From NCBI RefSeq assembly GCF_900005765.1, contig NC_041685.1:62001-126000 (forward strand): DNA of 64,000 nt, in the 5' to 3' direction. Under the pieces are notes generated by a model. It was not told the origin of the DNA, searched no databases, and worked only from the letters and a program-made list of their open reading frames with translations. This document shows positions 30,679-44,523 of this stretch, one piece after another; positions within the stretch are counted from its first letter, which is position 1; each line of letters opens with the position of its first letter. Made by a program: the position numbers and the translations under genes. This stretch comes from Plasmodium relictum (Eukaryota > Apicomplexa > Aconoidasida > Haemosporida > Plasmodiidae).

Positions 30679-33600
30679 CTATAATTTAAGAGTATAATAA
30701 AATTCTCTAATTTGCTCATCACTAAAATATTCAAAAATAATTCTAATAAATTTATAATGACCAAAAGGGGAAATATATTCATTATTAGTAGATAAGCAAT
30801 TTCCAATACATGCTATGGGACTAAGACATGCAGGTGACACTCCCACTTTTATTGAGTTTACATAAAAAGTTTGTTCATTGTTAATACATCTTGTTGCGAT
30901 AAAAATATTTTCCTTTATACAATTTTTAAAATTATATCCACAACTATGAAATTTCGGATAATGATCCTTATAATTTTTTTTATAATTTTTTTCGTCTTTT
31001 AAAAAATTTTCATAGGAAATATTTTTTACACTGGAACTTTCTTTTGAATAAAATCCTTCACTTTCATCTTCACTTAAGCTTTTTTCATTTTCACTTGAAA
31101 ATTCTTTTTCATATAAAATGTTATTTTCTAAATTTGTTAAAACTCCTAAAGATAAGTCATAATTATTTATAGCAATATGAGAGTTCCCATTTACTCCCCC
31201 TATTAAACAACGATTAGTTAATTCATTTATAAAAGATAATTTAATTACTGCTAATATAACCCAACTTTCAGGTAGCATTATATAATTGTGTAAATATATA
31301 TTCAAATTATTATACTGTTCTTTTATGCTATTAAAATAGTACATTTTTCTATTTTTCATAGATATAAGGGATAAAGAATAGTAAAAATTCTTACTTTCCT
31401 CAATAGGATAAATGTATACGTTATAATTTTTTGTCACATCAAAATGAACATATTGTATTTTATCAGAATAATTAGATATAGTTGTATCACTCAATGAAGC
31501 TATACTATTATATTCTGGTTGGTCTATTAAATCTTGAAATAAAGAAGAGAAATAAAAATAATAATAATTAAAATTATAATTTGGAGAATTATTATATTCA
31601 TATAATATTTCATTCATTGATAAAGGCTTATATACTACTTTTAAAAAACAAACACAAGGAAAAGGATTAATAAATAAGCTACTATTAAAAATATATTTTA
31701 TATTGTCAAAAGAACAGAACTTATGACATCCCTTAAAATTTCCATTTATAAAATAAAATTGTCCTTTTAATGTTCCAACAACATTTAAATAATACCATCC
31801 CTTTTTCAAATTTTTAATACTATATCCTGAAGAATGATAAAAAGTTTGTCCTTTTTTTTTATAATTTTCTATACATCCGATAATTAAATCATCACTAAAT
31901 ATGCAAGCATGAATATCATTTTCACCACTAATCAAAGATGAAAAAGATATATTTTTGTGTATAGGAAAAAATACCCAAGCACATATAGTATATCCACATG
32001 GATTGGTTAACTCATTATATATTGATAATGTAGGAAATAAAACTAAATTATAAAATTTAGATAAATCACATCCAAAAGCCAAATTATCTGAAAAAACATT
32101 AACACCATAAATTTTAGGCAAATCTTCTTTTTTAATTATTTTTTTAAAATAAATATTATATCCATACTCTTCTTCGTTATCAATTTCAATAATCTTTGAA
32201 TATTCATTTTTATTTTTAGTTGAATTTATATTTTCTTTCTTATTTTCTTCTAAATATTTATTTATTTCAGTAAATCTATTATCATTCTTTTTATTATTAT
32301 TAAATATCTTATTAGGTGAATCATTCCTGTTTTTATATTTGGTAAAAAATTTTAACTGATAAATTTTCAATTTATAATTTGAATCATTTATAAATGGTAT
32401 AACTTTAGTTTTATGTTTTTGAGATTGTACAAAATACATTAAAAAGGCATCTTCTATATATTTATTTTTAATGTCTATTCCTTCTATAATATCATTTTTG
32501 TTTTCCATATTTATATTATCTCCTATCATTTCTTTGCATTTTATCTTTTTGATCAATTTATATCTTCTTTTTATTTCATCTTTATTTAAGAATTCAAAAA
32601 TTTTAAAAGATGAAAAAATTCCTATATTATTATTACCAAAACAAGAATTCCCAAGTATGTTTATCTCAAATTCTTCATCTAGATTTAAAATTTCATGAGA
32701 AATTGTGCTTAAATATTTTCCATTAATATAATAAACTAAACCATTGGATGATTTAGTTAAATTTAACAAATTCCATTTATTTTTTTTTACTATTTTATTA
32801 ATTTTTTCCCATTTTTTTGTTTTTATACTTTCTATATAAAGACTACAGTCCTTTTTTAGCTCTGTTTTCCTTTCTAGATTATATTTAGTATAATAAGTGC
32901 TCAATTTACTCCATTCATTTATGTGTATTTTTATATTCTCAATTTTATCTTTCTTTCTATATATAACAAACAAGGAATTTCCTTTTTTATCACAAAATAT
33001 AAAATTTTTCTTTTTTTTATTGCTACTTCTAGAATTAAAATATATCCATAATTCTATAGTACATTTATCAGGTAATATTACTGATGGATTTATTATGATT
33101 AATGAGTTTTTATTATATAAGTTCATTCCTTTTAAATCCCCAGTAATACCTATATTGCATTTATAACAGTTATGTATAAATACACAAAGTTCATCATTTA
33201 TATTTTGATAATTCATGTAATTATACATATTTTTATTTAGAATTTCCAGATATTTTATGCTTAATAAATCTTCTATATTATCTTTGTTGTTTTTTTTTTT
33301 TTTTCTTCTTTCTTCTTTTTTTTTTTGAGCTAGGTTTAGCAAATTATTTAAAAAAATCCCTTTTATATAAATATATGCACCATAGTTATCTATTTGAAAA
33401 TAATTTATTTTCTCTTCATAATTTTTCATAATATAATTATCTATATATGATTCTCCCAAATTTTCATTTAAAAGAGCAAAGTTTCTTTTTTTCTCTTCTA
33501 TTAATTCTATTTCATCTATATCTAAATATTCACAGTTTTCAATAAAAACTGGCAAAGCGTTGCTAAACACTTTGAAAAACTCTTCCTTCTTTTTTTTATT

Positions 33601-36600
33601 TTCATTTTTTTTTTTTTCTTCTATCTTTCTTACATCATATATTTCTGAAAACTCAATTAATTTATTAATATTTAAATCATCTTCTTCTTTAATTAAATTT
33701 ATGAAATAATTTTTTGAGTCACTATCTAACTTATCATATTCATTGTAAAAATCTACATCTAGCACATTTTTGCTTAAAAAATCATGTATTTTTAAAATTT
33801 TATCATTATCACCTATTTTTTCATCCTTAAAATAGTTTTTATCTATTTTTAATTTGTATTCAGATTCTTTATTGTCTTCTAAGAATTTAAAATATCTTTT
33901 CATATACAAATTATTATTTAAAGAATAATCCCATAAGTTTATTAAATTAGAACATAAATATTTTTCGCATGTGCATTTAAAATAAATATCGAAGTAAATT
34001 TCACTTACATCTAATAATAGGCAATGAAGATAAATTCTACACAATTCTACTGTATATATATAACTAATATCAAACAAATTTCCTTTATTATCTTTTTTTT
34101 CCTTATTATTTAAAAATATTTCACATTCATTATTATAAGTTTTATTATTTTTAAATATTTGAAAATCCATATTGCATTGTTTGTTACTTGAAAAAATCAT
34201 TGAATCATTATTTTGATCCTCTTTTTTTAGTTTGTTAAAATTATTATTTAAATATTTTTTAAAAAAATATAAATCTTTACAATTTTTCTTATTTCCATTA
34301 AATTGCTTAATTTCTATATTATTTTCATCATTTATTAACATTCTTTTGCTCAAATGAATATCAGAATTATTTACGTCACTTATACGAGTAGTATTAAGAT
34401 TACTTAAATCAATTTCCTTAAAATTATTTAAATTACAATATTTATTTTGTTCGTCTATTAAAGGATTCATATTACACCATTTTTTATTCGTATATTCTGA
34501 ACTAATATTATTATTATGTTTATATAAGAAATAATTCTCTATATTTAAATTTTTATCATTATTATTGGCGTATAATTGTTTATTATGTGGAAAAGTTCTG
34601 TTCATATTATTTATATTTAAATTATAGTCTATATATCCGATAGTGTTACTATTAAACGATGTATTGTTAAAATTTATATTTTTAAATTCTGCATTTTTGT
34701 ATTTATCACTCTTATTTGAATTTTCGTTTAAAGAAGGAAAAATGTTTAAATATGTTTCCTTTGTATTATTAAAGTATATACATTTTCTTAAAACATTTGA
34801 AACATATAACAAAATCTTTGATAAATTATAGTTAATATCAGTTAAATTACAGTAATTTAAAATACTGAATCCCCATGCATAAGTGATAAGAGATACATAA
34901 TCCTCGTATATTTTCTTCCTTAACGTATTAAAAAATTTTTCTTTATATTTAAGAAAATTTTTTAAAACTAATGATATATTTTTTATAAGAGCAAAATGAT
35001 TTTTCTTTAACTTTTTTAAACAATTTTCCAAAGTTAATTTATGAAAATTTTTTTCTAATGTTAAATTAATTATAATAGACAAACATTTTTCTGGTTCTTC
35101 TGATAAATCAATAACATTGTATAAAAAAAATACCCATAACTTTGATATTTTTAATAATTTATATCTTTTAATATTATTCTTTTTCTTTTCTACATTTCCT
35201 TTATCAACTAGGCTATAATTCATTAATTTGGAATGATAATTTTGATAAATTTTACTATTTTTCAGAATATTGTTTATCGACTTTATACTTTTCTTTTCTT
35301 TTTTTAATACTATTTGCTCTTCCATTTCATTATTTTTTAACTTTAGTTCTTGCAATTTCTTAGAAGTTTTCTTTTTGAAGACTACTCTTTTTTTCTTTGA
35401 TGTATCCCACTTAATCCATTTTGTCTTTTTTATGCAATCTCTTAATTTATCTATGTTCTTTATCATAAAAATTTTAATATTTTCTTTAAAATAATTTATA
35501 AATAGCAAAAAAATTACAAAATAAATAAAAAAATTAAAAATTATTGAAATAATTGTTATAATGCTAAGAAAATTATATAGATGTACATAACTTAAGAATG
35601 TATAATAAGATAATAATATAGTAATATATGCTAACATAGAAAAATAAAATATGAACTTATCAATTTTTTTTTTTTTTATTAATTTAGTTGCAACTTTTAT
35701 TAATACATTTAAAAGTTTATTATTTTCATTATTATAATCCCCATTATCATTATTTTTTTTTCTATTCTTATATTTCTGATAATTTTCATCATTAATATTA
35801 TCATTGCTATCTTTATGATCTACCACATTTTTATATCTATAATTTTCTTTTGAAATAAATACATTTTCCTTTTGTTCGTTAAGATTAATATTTATTATAT
35901 TTTCATTTAATGATTTGATATTACTTTCTTTGTTTTCAATGCTACTTTTATTTTTTATATAATTTGTATTTTGTTTATACATAGTAATAGAACCTGCATG
36001 ATATAGAATATTATCATCTGCTTGCTCATTTTTTTTTCTTTCTTCTTTTTCATTGAATTCATATACATATAAATACATAATTAAGATATAAAGAAAAAGT
36101 GAAAGAATAATAATTGTTAATTGAAATATATGAATATTAGGATTATATAAGGTATTTTTATAGTTATAAGTTAAAGATGTGTTTGTTGTATTTAAAAAAC
36201 TTCTATAAAATAAGACTAAAAATAACAATAATAAAAAATTATCTATAGGATTGAATGCTTCTATCTTGGAATTTATTACTATTATATCATCTAAAATGTA
36301 CATATTTTTTTTCATATATTTCTTAATTAATGGCAAAAAATAATTTGAAAATTTTATAAATGTGTTATATATGATTATTATGAGGATCTTAAAATAATAT
36401 TTATTTCTCATTTCATAACATTCTAATGAATCATCAATTATTATAAAACTTTCTTGTCTATGTTTATCATAATTACAGAAAAAAAAGAAAATGCATAATC
36501 TTATTATCTCAAAATATAGTAAATCATGATATAATATAAAAAATAAAATAAAATATTTTAGCATATATTTGGTACAAAATGTATCATTTATCATATCATT

Positions 36601-39600
36601 TTTAATTATATTACTATCCATTAAATTGTTTTCTTTAGAATATATTACTGTATTTTCTAGAATATTCCTATTTTCAAGAAAAGGAAAAAATATGTTGTTT
36701 TGTTGTTTATTTAAATTATCCATATTCCTATGATTATTTGTAACATTATTGTTATTATAAAAGATATAATTGTCGTGTACTTTGTGATTTACATATTTTT
36801 CATTTATTTTATTACTACTGTTATTTCCATTTTTTTTTATACTGTTTTTACTATAGATATTATTAATATTTTGATTATTTTTAGCTTTATATGTATTTTC
36901 AAAAATTATTTTCTCCTTATCTTTATTGAATGATTTGATCATATCATTCATTAAAGGCTTATTCTTAGAATATAAATAAAAATTAGCTTTTTTCTGTTGT
37001 TTCTTTTTATTAATTTCTTTTTTTTTTTCATTTTCATTTTTTTTGTTATTTATAAAATATTTTTTAGTGTTTAGTTTATAAGAACCATGCAAATAAGTTT
37101 TTATAAAATTTCTATGAGATTTGAGTATAATATATGTATCTTGATTTTTTTCAATGCACAACTTGTTTGTATTTTTTTTATAAGGTATTTCTAACTTATT
37201 TTTAAGCATTATTTTTCTTAGGAATTTTAAACTATTACTATTTATTTTAATAAATTTATGTTTATTTATTTTCCAAAATATCTTTTTTTTTTTTTTTATC
37301 AATTTTTTAAATTTTTCATGTTTTGTTAAAATTATTTTATTTACGTTATGTTTTTGAAAAACTTCATTAAATTCTGAATTATGCTTAATTAAAAAATGAT
37401 TCCTTAATTTGTCTTCGTTTTTCATATAATTCATGTCCAAGTTTTTTTCAATGTTTCCTGTTGATTTACTAAAACAAATTTTTTTCTTATTTTTTATTTT
37501 TATTTTTTTAATTAATTGATTTTCATCACTTTCTGCCAGATACTTCAAAGTTGATTGATAAAATTCACTATTCACAAATTTATTCTTTCTTAAATTTCCA
37601 TCATTTATTTCATTATCTACCCTTAAACAGGACACTTTTTTGTTATTTCCATAGGTTTCATTATTTATTTTTACTTTTTCTAAAAAGAAACAAAAAAAAA
37701 ATATTTAATATATATATATATATATATAAATAAGAAGTATATAATTTTTTGGAGATAAAAAAAAAAAAAATTATAAAAAAAAAAACGTTATTTTGAATTT
37801 TAAAACAATTAAGTATGAATGATTTTATTTGACTTTTTTTTTTTTTTTTAACTTCTCAAAACATAAATAACAACAGTGCACAATATTGAGAAAAAGGAAA
37901 ACAATACTGGTACAAATAATAAAAAATTAATTTTTTTTAGAATTCTATCACTGTTTGTTCCCTTCTAAAATAAAAAGAATAATATTTTTCGGGTGAACTA
38001 ATCTTATATCATCTTGTCAAAAACAATTTTGTTAATGTTTTTTTATTATACTCTAAAAATTTTTATTCTATTTTTTTTTTCATATTTTACAGTAAAAATG
38101 CAGTCTAAAATTTCATTTAAAGGTATTCCAATAGTAAAAAAATACAAGATATTGACAAAGGAATGATCATAATTTGAATTAACATATCTGATTTTATAAA
38201 GGTAAAAAGAATAAGTAATATAAGAAAAAATATAAATTGTATATAATAATTAAATTTTTTTAGTAAAAAAGTTTTATAACCTAAGAAGTGATATAAATTG
38301 TATATACGTGATAAAAATCTTTATTATATTTAATTCTCTTAAACTATTTACACATATAGCTGTTAAAATACTTATAAATAATGTAATCAGAAAAAAATAA
38401 AATATTACCAAATATGTCAAAAAATTACAAAAAGAGCAAGGATTTTTTAATGGGGCTATGAAGTGATATCTATAATTTTCTTCACACTATATTTTAAATT
38501 AAAAAAAAAGAAAATTTTTTAATTTTTTATATTTTTAATACATAAAATAGCTTAAAAATAATATAAGGTACAAAAATTCAATAAATTATTTTCTAATTTT
38601 CTATTATTTTGTTATCATTATTAATTAATTCTTATTTATTTTTCTATACAATTTTACACTGTATTAAATGATTTCCCTCTAAACAAGATTTATCTTCTCT
38701 GAAATTTAAGCACACATCTTTTTTGTAACATAAAACTTGATAGTAATATATTTCCTTATTTTTAACTTTTTCACATAATTCTTTATATCTTACACTTGTA
38801 TTTTTATGGCACATATTTTGAAATGACCATGTATTCCTATTTCCATAGCAAAATTCTAGTGCATTACATTTTACACATCTGTTATTTTTTATGTCTAATT
38901 TAAAACCTTAGAACAAAAAATAAAATTATTTATTTTTATTCTTTAATTTATATATTTTATTATTTCTTTTATTTTATTTTTATATTATTTTTTTTTTAAA
39001 AACCTTTATTACAAACACAGTCTAGAATAGATTTTGATTCTATTTCATTTGTATCTATACATATATATTTGTAAATAGTGTATGTGGATATTTATTAATT
39101 TCGTATTATTAACTATTTTCATTCTTTTTTTTTTTTTTTGTTAATATTTTTACTAGATCCATTAGGACAATTCTGACAAATAAGAGATCCCTCTTTGTCA
39201 GTATAAGTACCAAGAGGGCAAGGAAAGCATTGTTTGTTTACTCTTGAAAAATTATAAAAACCTATTTTACATTTCTCACATTTGTAGTCCTTTGTTTTAT
39301 TAGTTAAAAAAAAAAATATATGTATATATATAGCTTATAAATTATTTTTATTAGAAAAGTTGTATTATTATTTTTTTTTTTTTATACGTATGTAAGCATT
39401 TCCCCAGCGTTACACTTTAGAAAAAAAAAAAAAAATAGTTTAGAATTGCATTAATATATATTCTGTTATATGAAAAATATTTTTAACTATTCTTAAAGAA
39501 AATGCTTTTTTTTTTTTTTTTTTTAGCTTTTTTCATAATTTTACCATGATGTTCAATATTCTAAAATTTTTTTTCTCATATTTATTATTAAATAAAAGAT

Positions 39601-39673
39601 CTTGATCAATAATTCTTATTATTAAGAGATAGATTAATAACATAAAAAATAGCATTTTATTTGCGTGAAACAT
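30679..39673 (-). CDS. Giant polytopic membrane protein: GCC2/GCC3 ectodomain, ~10 TM segments, three LamG-like domains
   Basis: Nine exons in transcript order: 39545-39673, 39388-39414, 39154-39289, 39004-39054, 38650-38906, 38308-38486, 38091-38187, 37853-37964 and 30679-37679, giving 2662 residues. All phases match. Exon 1 has a hydrophobic signal-like segment (MLFFMLLIYLLIIRI). Exons 2-5 encode a Cys-rich GCC2/GCC3 (ephrin-receptor-like) module: CFPCPLGTYTDKEGSLICQ, then NCPNGS and CVCNKGF. Exons 6-8 each hold a hydrophobic segment. More membrane segments lie at residues ~696-1069 in the large exon. LamG/ConA-like sandwiches lie at ~1857-2019, ~2202-2369 and ~2459-2659, each with a Trp-containing CTIELWIYF- or YTICAWVFF-like strand. 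The splice at exons 8/9 uses a weak GTTAAA donor, so two separate genes remain possible. Function is unknown. The domains suggest a surface or secretory-organelle protein. Confidence 0.75.
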
Positions 39674-40534
39674 TATATATTATATTAAAAATTAATTTCT
39701 TATTTTTAATAAAATAATATATTTAAAAAAAAGTTCTTTTGTATTCCTTTTATAAATTGAGCATGTTTTTATATCTTAATAAAAAAAAAAAAAAATATAT
39801 AAATATAAATATATATATATATAAATATAATTAAATAAGAGCAAATATAACTAATGAAATGCATGCTATAATTTTTTTTTTTATCTAATCAAGATTAAAG
39901 CATTTTGAACAAATCAGAACAAATAATTGTTCTTTTGTATATACGACTATTTTATTGTATAAAAAAAAAAAAGGTAAATATATAACATTCTATTTAAATA
40001 AGTGTATAAAAAAAAAAAAAGAAAAAAATATTTTCTTTTTTAATTAAAAATACGAATTTATGTAGATTAAAATATATGTACATTGCTAAATTTTATTGGG
40101 CATATGGAAAATTAAATATATTTCACAATGTTCATTAAAAAAAAAAATTAAAACAAAAAAAAAAAAAAAAAAAAAGAAATAAAAAAATGTAAATATAAAA
40201 AAAAAAAAATTTTTAAATGGTATGAAAAAGAAAAAAAATTCCTAAAATGAAAAAAAAAATATATATGAAAATATAAAGTCTATAGTGTTAATATTCTTGT
40301 TATATTTTAAATTCTTGTTACTGTTGTATTTTCAATAAATTAATATTATGATTTTGTTTTAATATGTTACATTTTATTAAAGTAGTAATCATAATTATCA
40401 TTTTTATGTTTTATTATAATTTCCAATTTTATTTAATGTAATCGCATAAGTTATAACATATAACGTATACCTATATTATAGTACAATATAGTATTTATGT
40501 TAAGAATTTTATTTCCTTTTTTAATAAAAAATAA
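39674..40534. promoter_or_regulatory. Upstream region of the giant membrane-protein gene; SPC3 3' flank
   Basis: About 0.9 kb between two minus-strand genes. It contains several poly-A runs (40157-40175). A palindrome-like TGCATGC at 39860-39866, ~190 bases upstream of the giant gene's ATG, resembles the TGCATGCA-type motif bound by some ApiAP2 factors. No gene is seen. Confidence 0.5.
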
Positions 40535-41092
40535 TTATTTATCTGGATAATAAAATGGATAATTTGATGGCAAATTATCAAAATAATCTGATGGCAATTT
40601 ATAAGATATTTTATCCCCTTCAAAAGATCTTGTAAATCCAGCAATAGGCATATACTTATAACATACTTGTAAATGAATTAAATTATTTCTTAATCCATTG
40701 GAATAATCTTTTAGTGAATATTTAGTTAAAAAATTTTTATAATTTCTCTTTGCATATTTTTTCTTAGTTATTATATAATCCTGTATAATGACTTCATTTC
40801 TAACTTTTTTTGGGGTTTCATAAGTTACTAACACATAAACAAATAACTGTTTCAAATTCCAATTAAATGCTTTTCTCATATCAAATGATAAGTCTAACGA
40901 TAAAACTACTTCATCCCCCTTTATATATCTGTTATAAACAAATCTTTTTACATGATTTACTTTTATTTGAGTTTTTATTTCTTTCTCATCAAATAAATAA
41001 AATGATGTCCCATAATTAAAAAGGCATAAGATGAAAAAGCAAAAAGCCATAGAATAAAAAATAATATTTAATCTATTTAAAAAAGAATCCAT
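40535..41092 (-). CDS. SPC3: Signal peptidase complex subunit 3 (SPC22/23)
   Basis: A single exon of 185 residues, the usual length for the family. The N-terminal Asn-Arg-Leu-Asn-ile pattern leads into one membrane anchor (~10-30), followed by a lumenal domain, as in type II SPC22/23. Conserved family features include LSLDLSFDMRKAFNWNLKQLF and VYVLVTYET, and a C-terminal half ending in a Pro/Tyr-rich tail. The protein works in the ER, where the signal peptidase complex removes signal peptides from secreted proteins. Start is at the first ATG, just after an A-rich leader. Confidence 0.93.
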   Translation of the reverse strand: MDSFLNRLNIIFYSMAFCFFILCLFNYGTSFYLFDEKEIKTQIKVNHVKRFVYNRYIKGDEVVLSLDLSFDMRKAFNWNLKQLFVYVLVTYETPKKVRNEVIIQDYIITKKKYAKRNYKNFLTKYSLKDYSNGLRNNLIHLQVCYKYMPIAGFTRSFEGDKISYKLPSDYFDNLPSNYPFYYPDK

Positions 41093-42110
41093 TTTAAAAA
41101 AAAAAAAAAAAAGAGAAAAAGATATACTTACAAATATATTTTATTGAAATAAAAGAAATATAATAGTATTATTTCAAAATGTACTATAAAAAAATAGAAT
41201 ATAAAAAATGATATAAGCAAATATCATCTAAAATATATATATAATGAATGATAAAATATAAAAAAATTATATAAATATTGAAACAATGATATAAACAAAA
41301 TTTCTTTAATAATACAAAGAGCATTTCACATTTTAATACACATAATATATGTATTCTTATTTAAGAATAATAAGAAATTAAAATACATCTTTATATTTAC
41401 AATATAATATTTACATTATTTTTTATCAAAGAAAAGCACATGCATATAAATATATGTATATATATATATATTTTTGTTAATTTACATTGTATACATATAC
41501 AATTTTTCAATTTTTATCACTATATTAATATATAAACTTATTTTTTTTATATTAATATTATGATTTTTTTTCATATATGTATACATAAAACTTCATTTTT
41601 AATTTATTTATTTATTTTTACTAATTGTATGTAAAAAATTATCAAAAAAAATAGTACATATGCTTATTTTATCTTTTATATATAATAATTCCTTTTTACA
41701 TTTCACTTTTCTATAAAAATAATATTCTTTATATATATATATATGGTGTAAATTATGATTGTATATTAATTTTATAAATTAAAATATAATAAGAAAAAAA
41801 GAAATTATTCTAAATAAAAAAAAAAAAAAGAGAATCCTCCTTTTTAGAAATATCTTTTTAAATTATACTGCAAATATATGGATATATTTTTTTCTTTTAT
41901 TTTTTAAGGAATTTTAACCTTATATTTATATTTTATTTTTTTTACTATTAAGTCTTTTTATAATTTTCCTTTTTATATAAAATATATATATCAAGAGAAA
42001 TTTAATTTCCTTAAATAAATTAAATAAAATCATTATTACAATATTGAAGATAATATCATATTCCTAATTTTTTTTTTTTATAATTTCTTTATTCCTTTTT
42101 CGACTTAAAA
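41093..42110. promoter_or_regulatory. Divergent upstream region, SPC3 / prefoldin 4
   Basis: About 1.0 kb between divergently transcribed housekeeping genes; it must contain both promoters. Poly-A/T and TA tracts (41455-41474, 41736-41746) are visible, but no specific motif. Confidence 0.55.
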
Positions 42111-42592
42111 ATGTCAGATGCTAGAGAAACGATGTATGACTTAGGATTAGATATGACAGTAGATGATCAAAAAAAAATTGGTAAATTTACTAACTTACAT
42201 TATAAGCAATCCATTTATGAACAAAAGATAAAATTAATGAAAGAAAAGATAACAAATATTGATTCATCAATTGACGAAGTATCACTTCTGTTTGATTCTA
42301 AAGATGTTATGCTAAATATAGGTATATATACATATGACAATTTTTTTTTTTTTTTTATAAAATAACTCTGTAAAACGGAAAATAATTTTTTTTTAATTTT
42401 CTTCAATCGATAGGGGATTGTTTTTTTAGATTTGATACAGATCATGTAGAAGAAAGTTTATCAGAATTTAAAAATGAAGAAAAAAAGAATTTAAGTAAAT
42501 TAGAAGCTGAATATAAAACTACCTTAAATGAAAAACAACAATTAAAAACAGATTTATATGCTAAATTTGGTAATAGGATTGATCTTAACTAA
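42111..42592 (+). CDS. PFDN4: Prefoldin subunit 4
   Basis: Two exons, 42111-42321 and 42414-42592, joined in phase 1, giving 129 residues. It has the prefoldin beta-class layout: an N-terminal helix (QKKIGKFTNLHYKQSIYEQKI), a linker region with NIDSSIDEVSLLFD, a short beta hairpin across the splice (VMLNIG joined to DCFFRF) and a C-terminal coiled coil (EESLSEFKNEEKKNLSKLEA). Prefoldin is a hexameric chaperone that hands nascent actin and tubulin to the TRiC/CCT chaperonin. The hairpin sequence favours subunit 4 over subunits 1, 2 and 6. Confidence 0.88.
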
Positions 42593-44523
42593 AAATATTA
42601 AATATACTTGTATGCAAAATTTAGATAATTTGTATTAATATTTTTTATGGAATATAATTAAAGTAAACATTTTATTAAAAAATGAATATTTTCTTTTTAA
42701 ATTCTATTTTCATAAAGATTATTTTTAGTTCATATTTTTTTTTTAATTTTACACTAATTAAAAAGAAAATATATTTGTTTATAGTTTTTTTTTTAATAAA
42801 ATTATTTTTTATTTAGAAAAGGTACCTAATTTTTCTAAATAAAAATATATTTATAATTTATGTAATTGAATTTGTTTACTTTTTTTCTTTTTTTATTAAG
42901 AAAGTTTTGATATATATAATTATGTTAGCAAAATGATTATATTTTGTTAAATTTTTTACACAATGACATAATTACGTTGAATTCTATAAAATATGTCAAT
43001 AATACTAAGGTTAAAATTACAAAAAAAAAAAAAAAAACGTACATAAATGAAATAGTAATTTTAAAGTTCTTTTAAATGTAAAACAAAAACATATAAAAAA
43101 GTTGTTTATGATACTTAGTATTTGATTTTTTTGTAATAGAAAAAAAAAAAAAATTAAATTACACATATATAAAATGAAATATATATGTATAAACTTTCGT
43201 ATTCTTACATTTTTGCTATCAGTAAGACAAAATAATTATATAGAATAATTATTATCAATTTATTATTTTAGTGAATATTTAAAAATACTTTAAAGAAAAA
43301 GAAATTATTCTTTAAACATAATAAAACTGTTTTAGAAATTTTCAAAATTTTGTTACTATATCTTTTAACTATTTTTTAAGTTTTTTTAATATATTTATTA
43401 AAAAATTTTCAAATAAACATCAAAAAAATAATTTCTCTTTAAAGTGGAGAAACAAAAACAAAAAAATATATTGTAAAAAATATAAAATACTATAATTATC
43501 TAAGAGAAAAAAAAAAATTTACAATTGCAATATTAAAAAAAAGGAAAATTTTACACAATGTAAAAATTTAGTACCTCTATATGTGCATCTAATTAGAATT
43601 ATTAAAATGAAAATAAAAAAATAATTCAGCAAAATGTAGAGAAAAAATGAAAAAAATCGGAGATTTTGTTACAATAAGATACATTCGTGATGTGAGATTA
43701 TAAATTATTAATTATTAATTTTTGGATTTATAAATGGATTAATGTGAAATTAGAAATATTTCTCATTAATTTACTGCATATAATTTAATTTCATATATTA
43801 ATAAAAAAAAAAAATTTTACTTTTATAAAAAAAAAATCTTAACAAATCACAAAAAAAAAATTTTTTTTTTAAAATATTATATTAAATTTTTTTTTTTTTT
43901 TAAATAATTTTTATGATAAAAATTTTTTAAATAAAGATAAAATTGTAAATACATATTTAAGAAATATATTTGAAAGAAAAAAAAAAAAGGCAAAAAAAGT
44001 CTTAAAAAATTTATCTTTTTTTTTTTAATTTTTGATAATTATATATTAAAATCAATATTTTGTTTTTACTTCATTTTACAACTATTTTTAAGAAATCTTT
44101 TTAAAAATTTGACTTTTTTGTTTCTTTTTTCTAACTTATTTTTATTTAAAATGGAATTTTTTTTTTTTTTTTTACAAAAAAGAAATAATACATAATATCC
44201 TATATTAATTAAACAAAGTAATATTCTTCATTGCATATACATAGTAGTATTTATATATATTAAAATTAAAAAAAATAAAGAAAAAAAAACAATATAGGAT
44301 AAAAGGGAAATTTTTAATATATATATATATGTTTTTGGAATATTAAATTTTTCAATTTTTGTAGAAATGTGTATTTTATATTTCCTTTTTTTTATTTATA
44401 TGGAATGTAGCATAAATTACTTATGTAAATTTTTTTCTTTTTTCTTCTTTATCCTTTTTTTATTGTATTTATAATTTTCCTTCATTTTATAAATTAAATT
44501 TGGTGTTTTTTTTATTTTAAATA
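42593..44523. other. Intergenic region, prefoldin 4 to ubiquitin-specific protease
   Basis: About 1.9 kb, mainly the upstream region of the protease gene. It is homopolymer-rich, with poly-A runs at 43020-43037 and 43140-43153. Nothing in it looks like coding sequence or a structured RNA. Confidence 0.6.

Noticed and set aside
37425-37434. In-frame Met codons as the start of the giant gene
   Set aside because: The frame is open upstream to an acceptor at 37680 whose phase fits the preceding exon, so these Met codons are probably internal.
38644-39673. Model of a separate 201-residue secreted Cys-rich protein ending at TAG 38644
   Set aside because: A GTATAG donor just before this stop, a good acceptor at 38487 and matching phases allow continuation into membrane-segment exons and the giant gene; kept only as an alternative.
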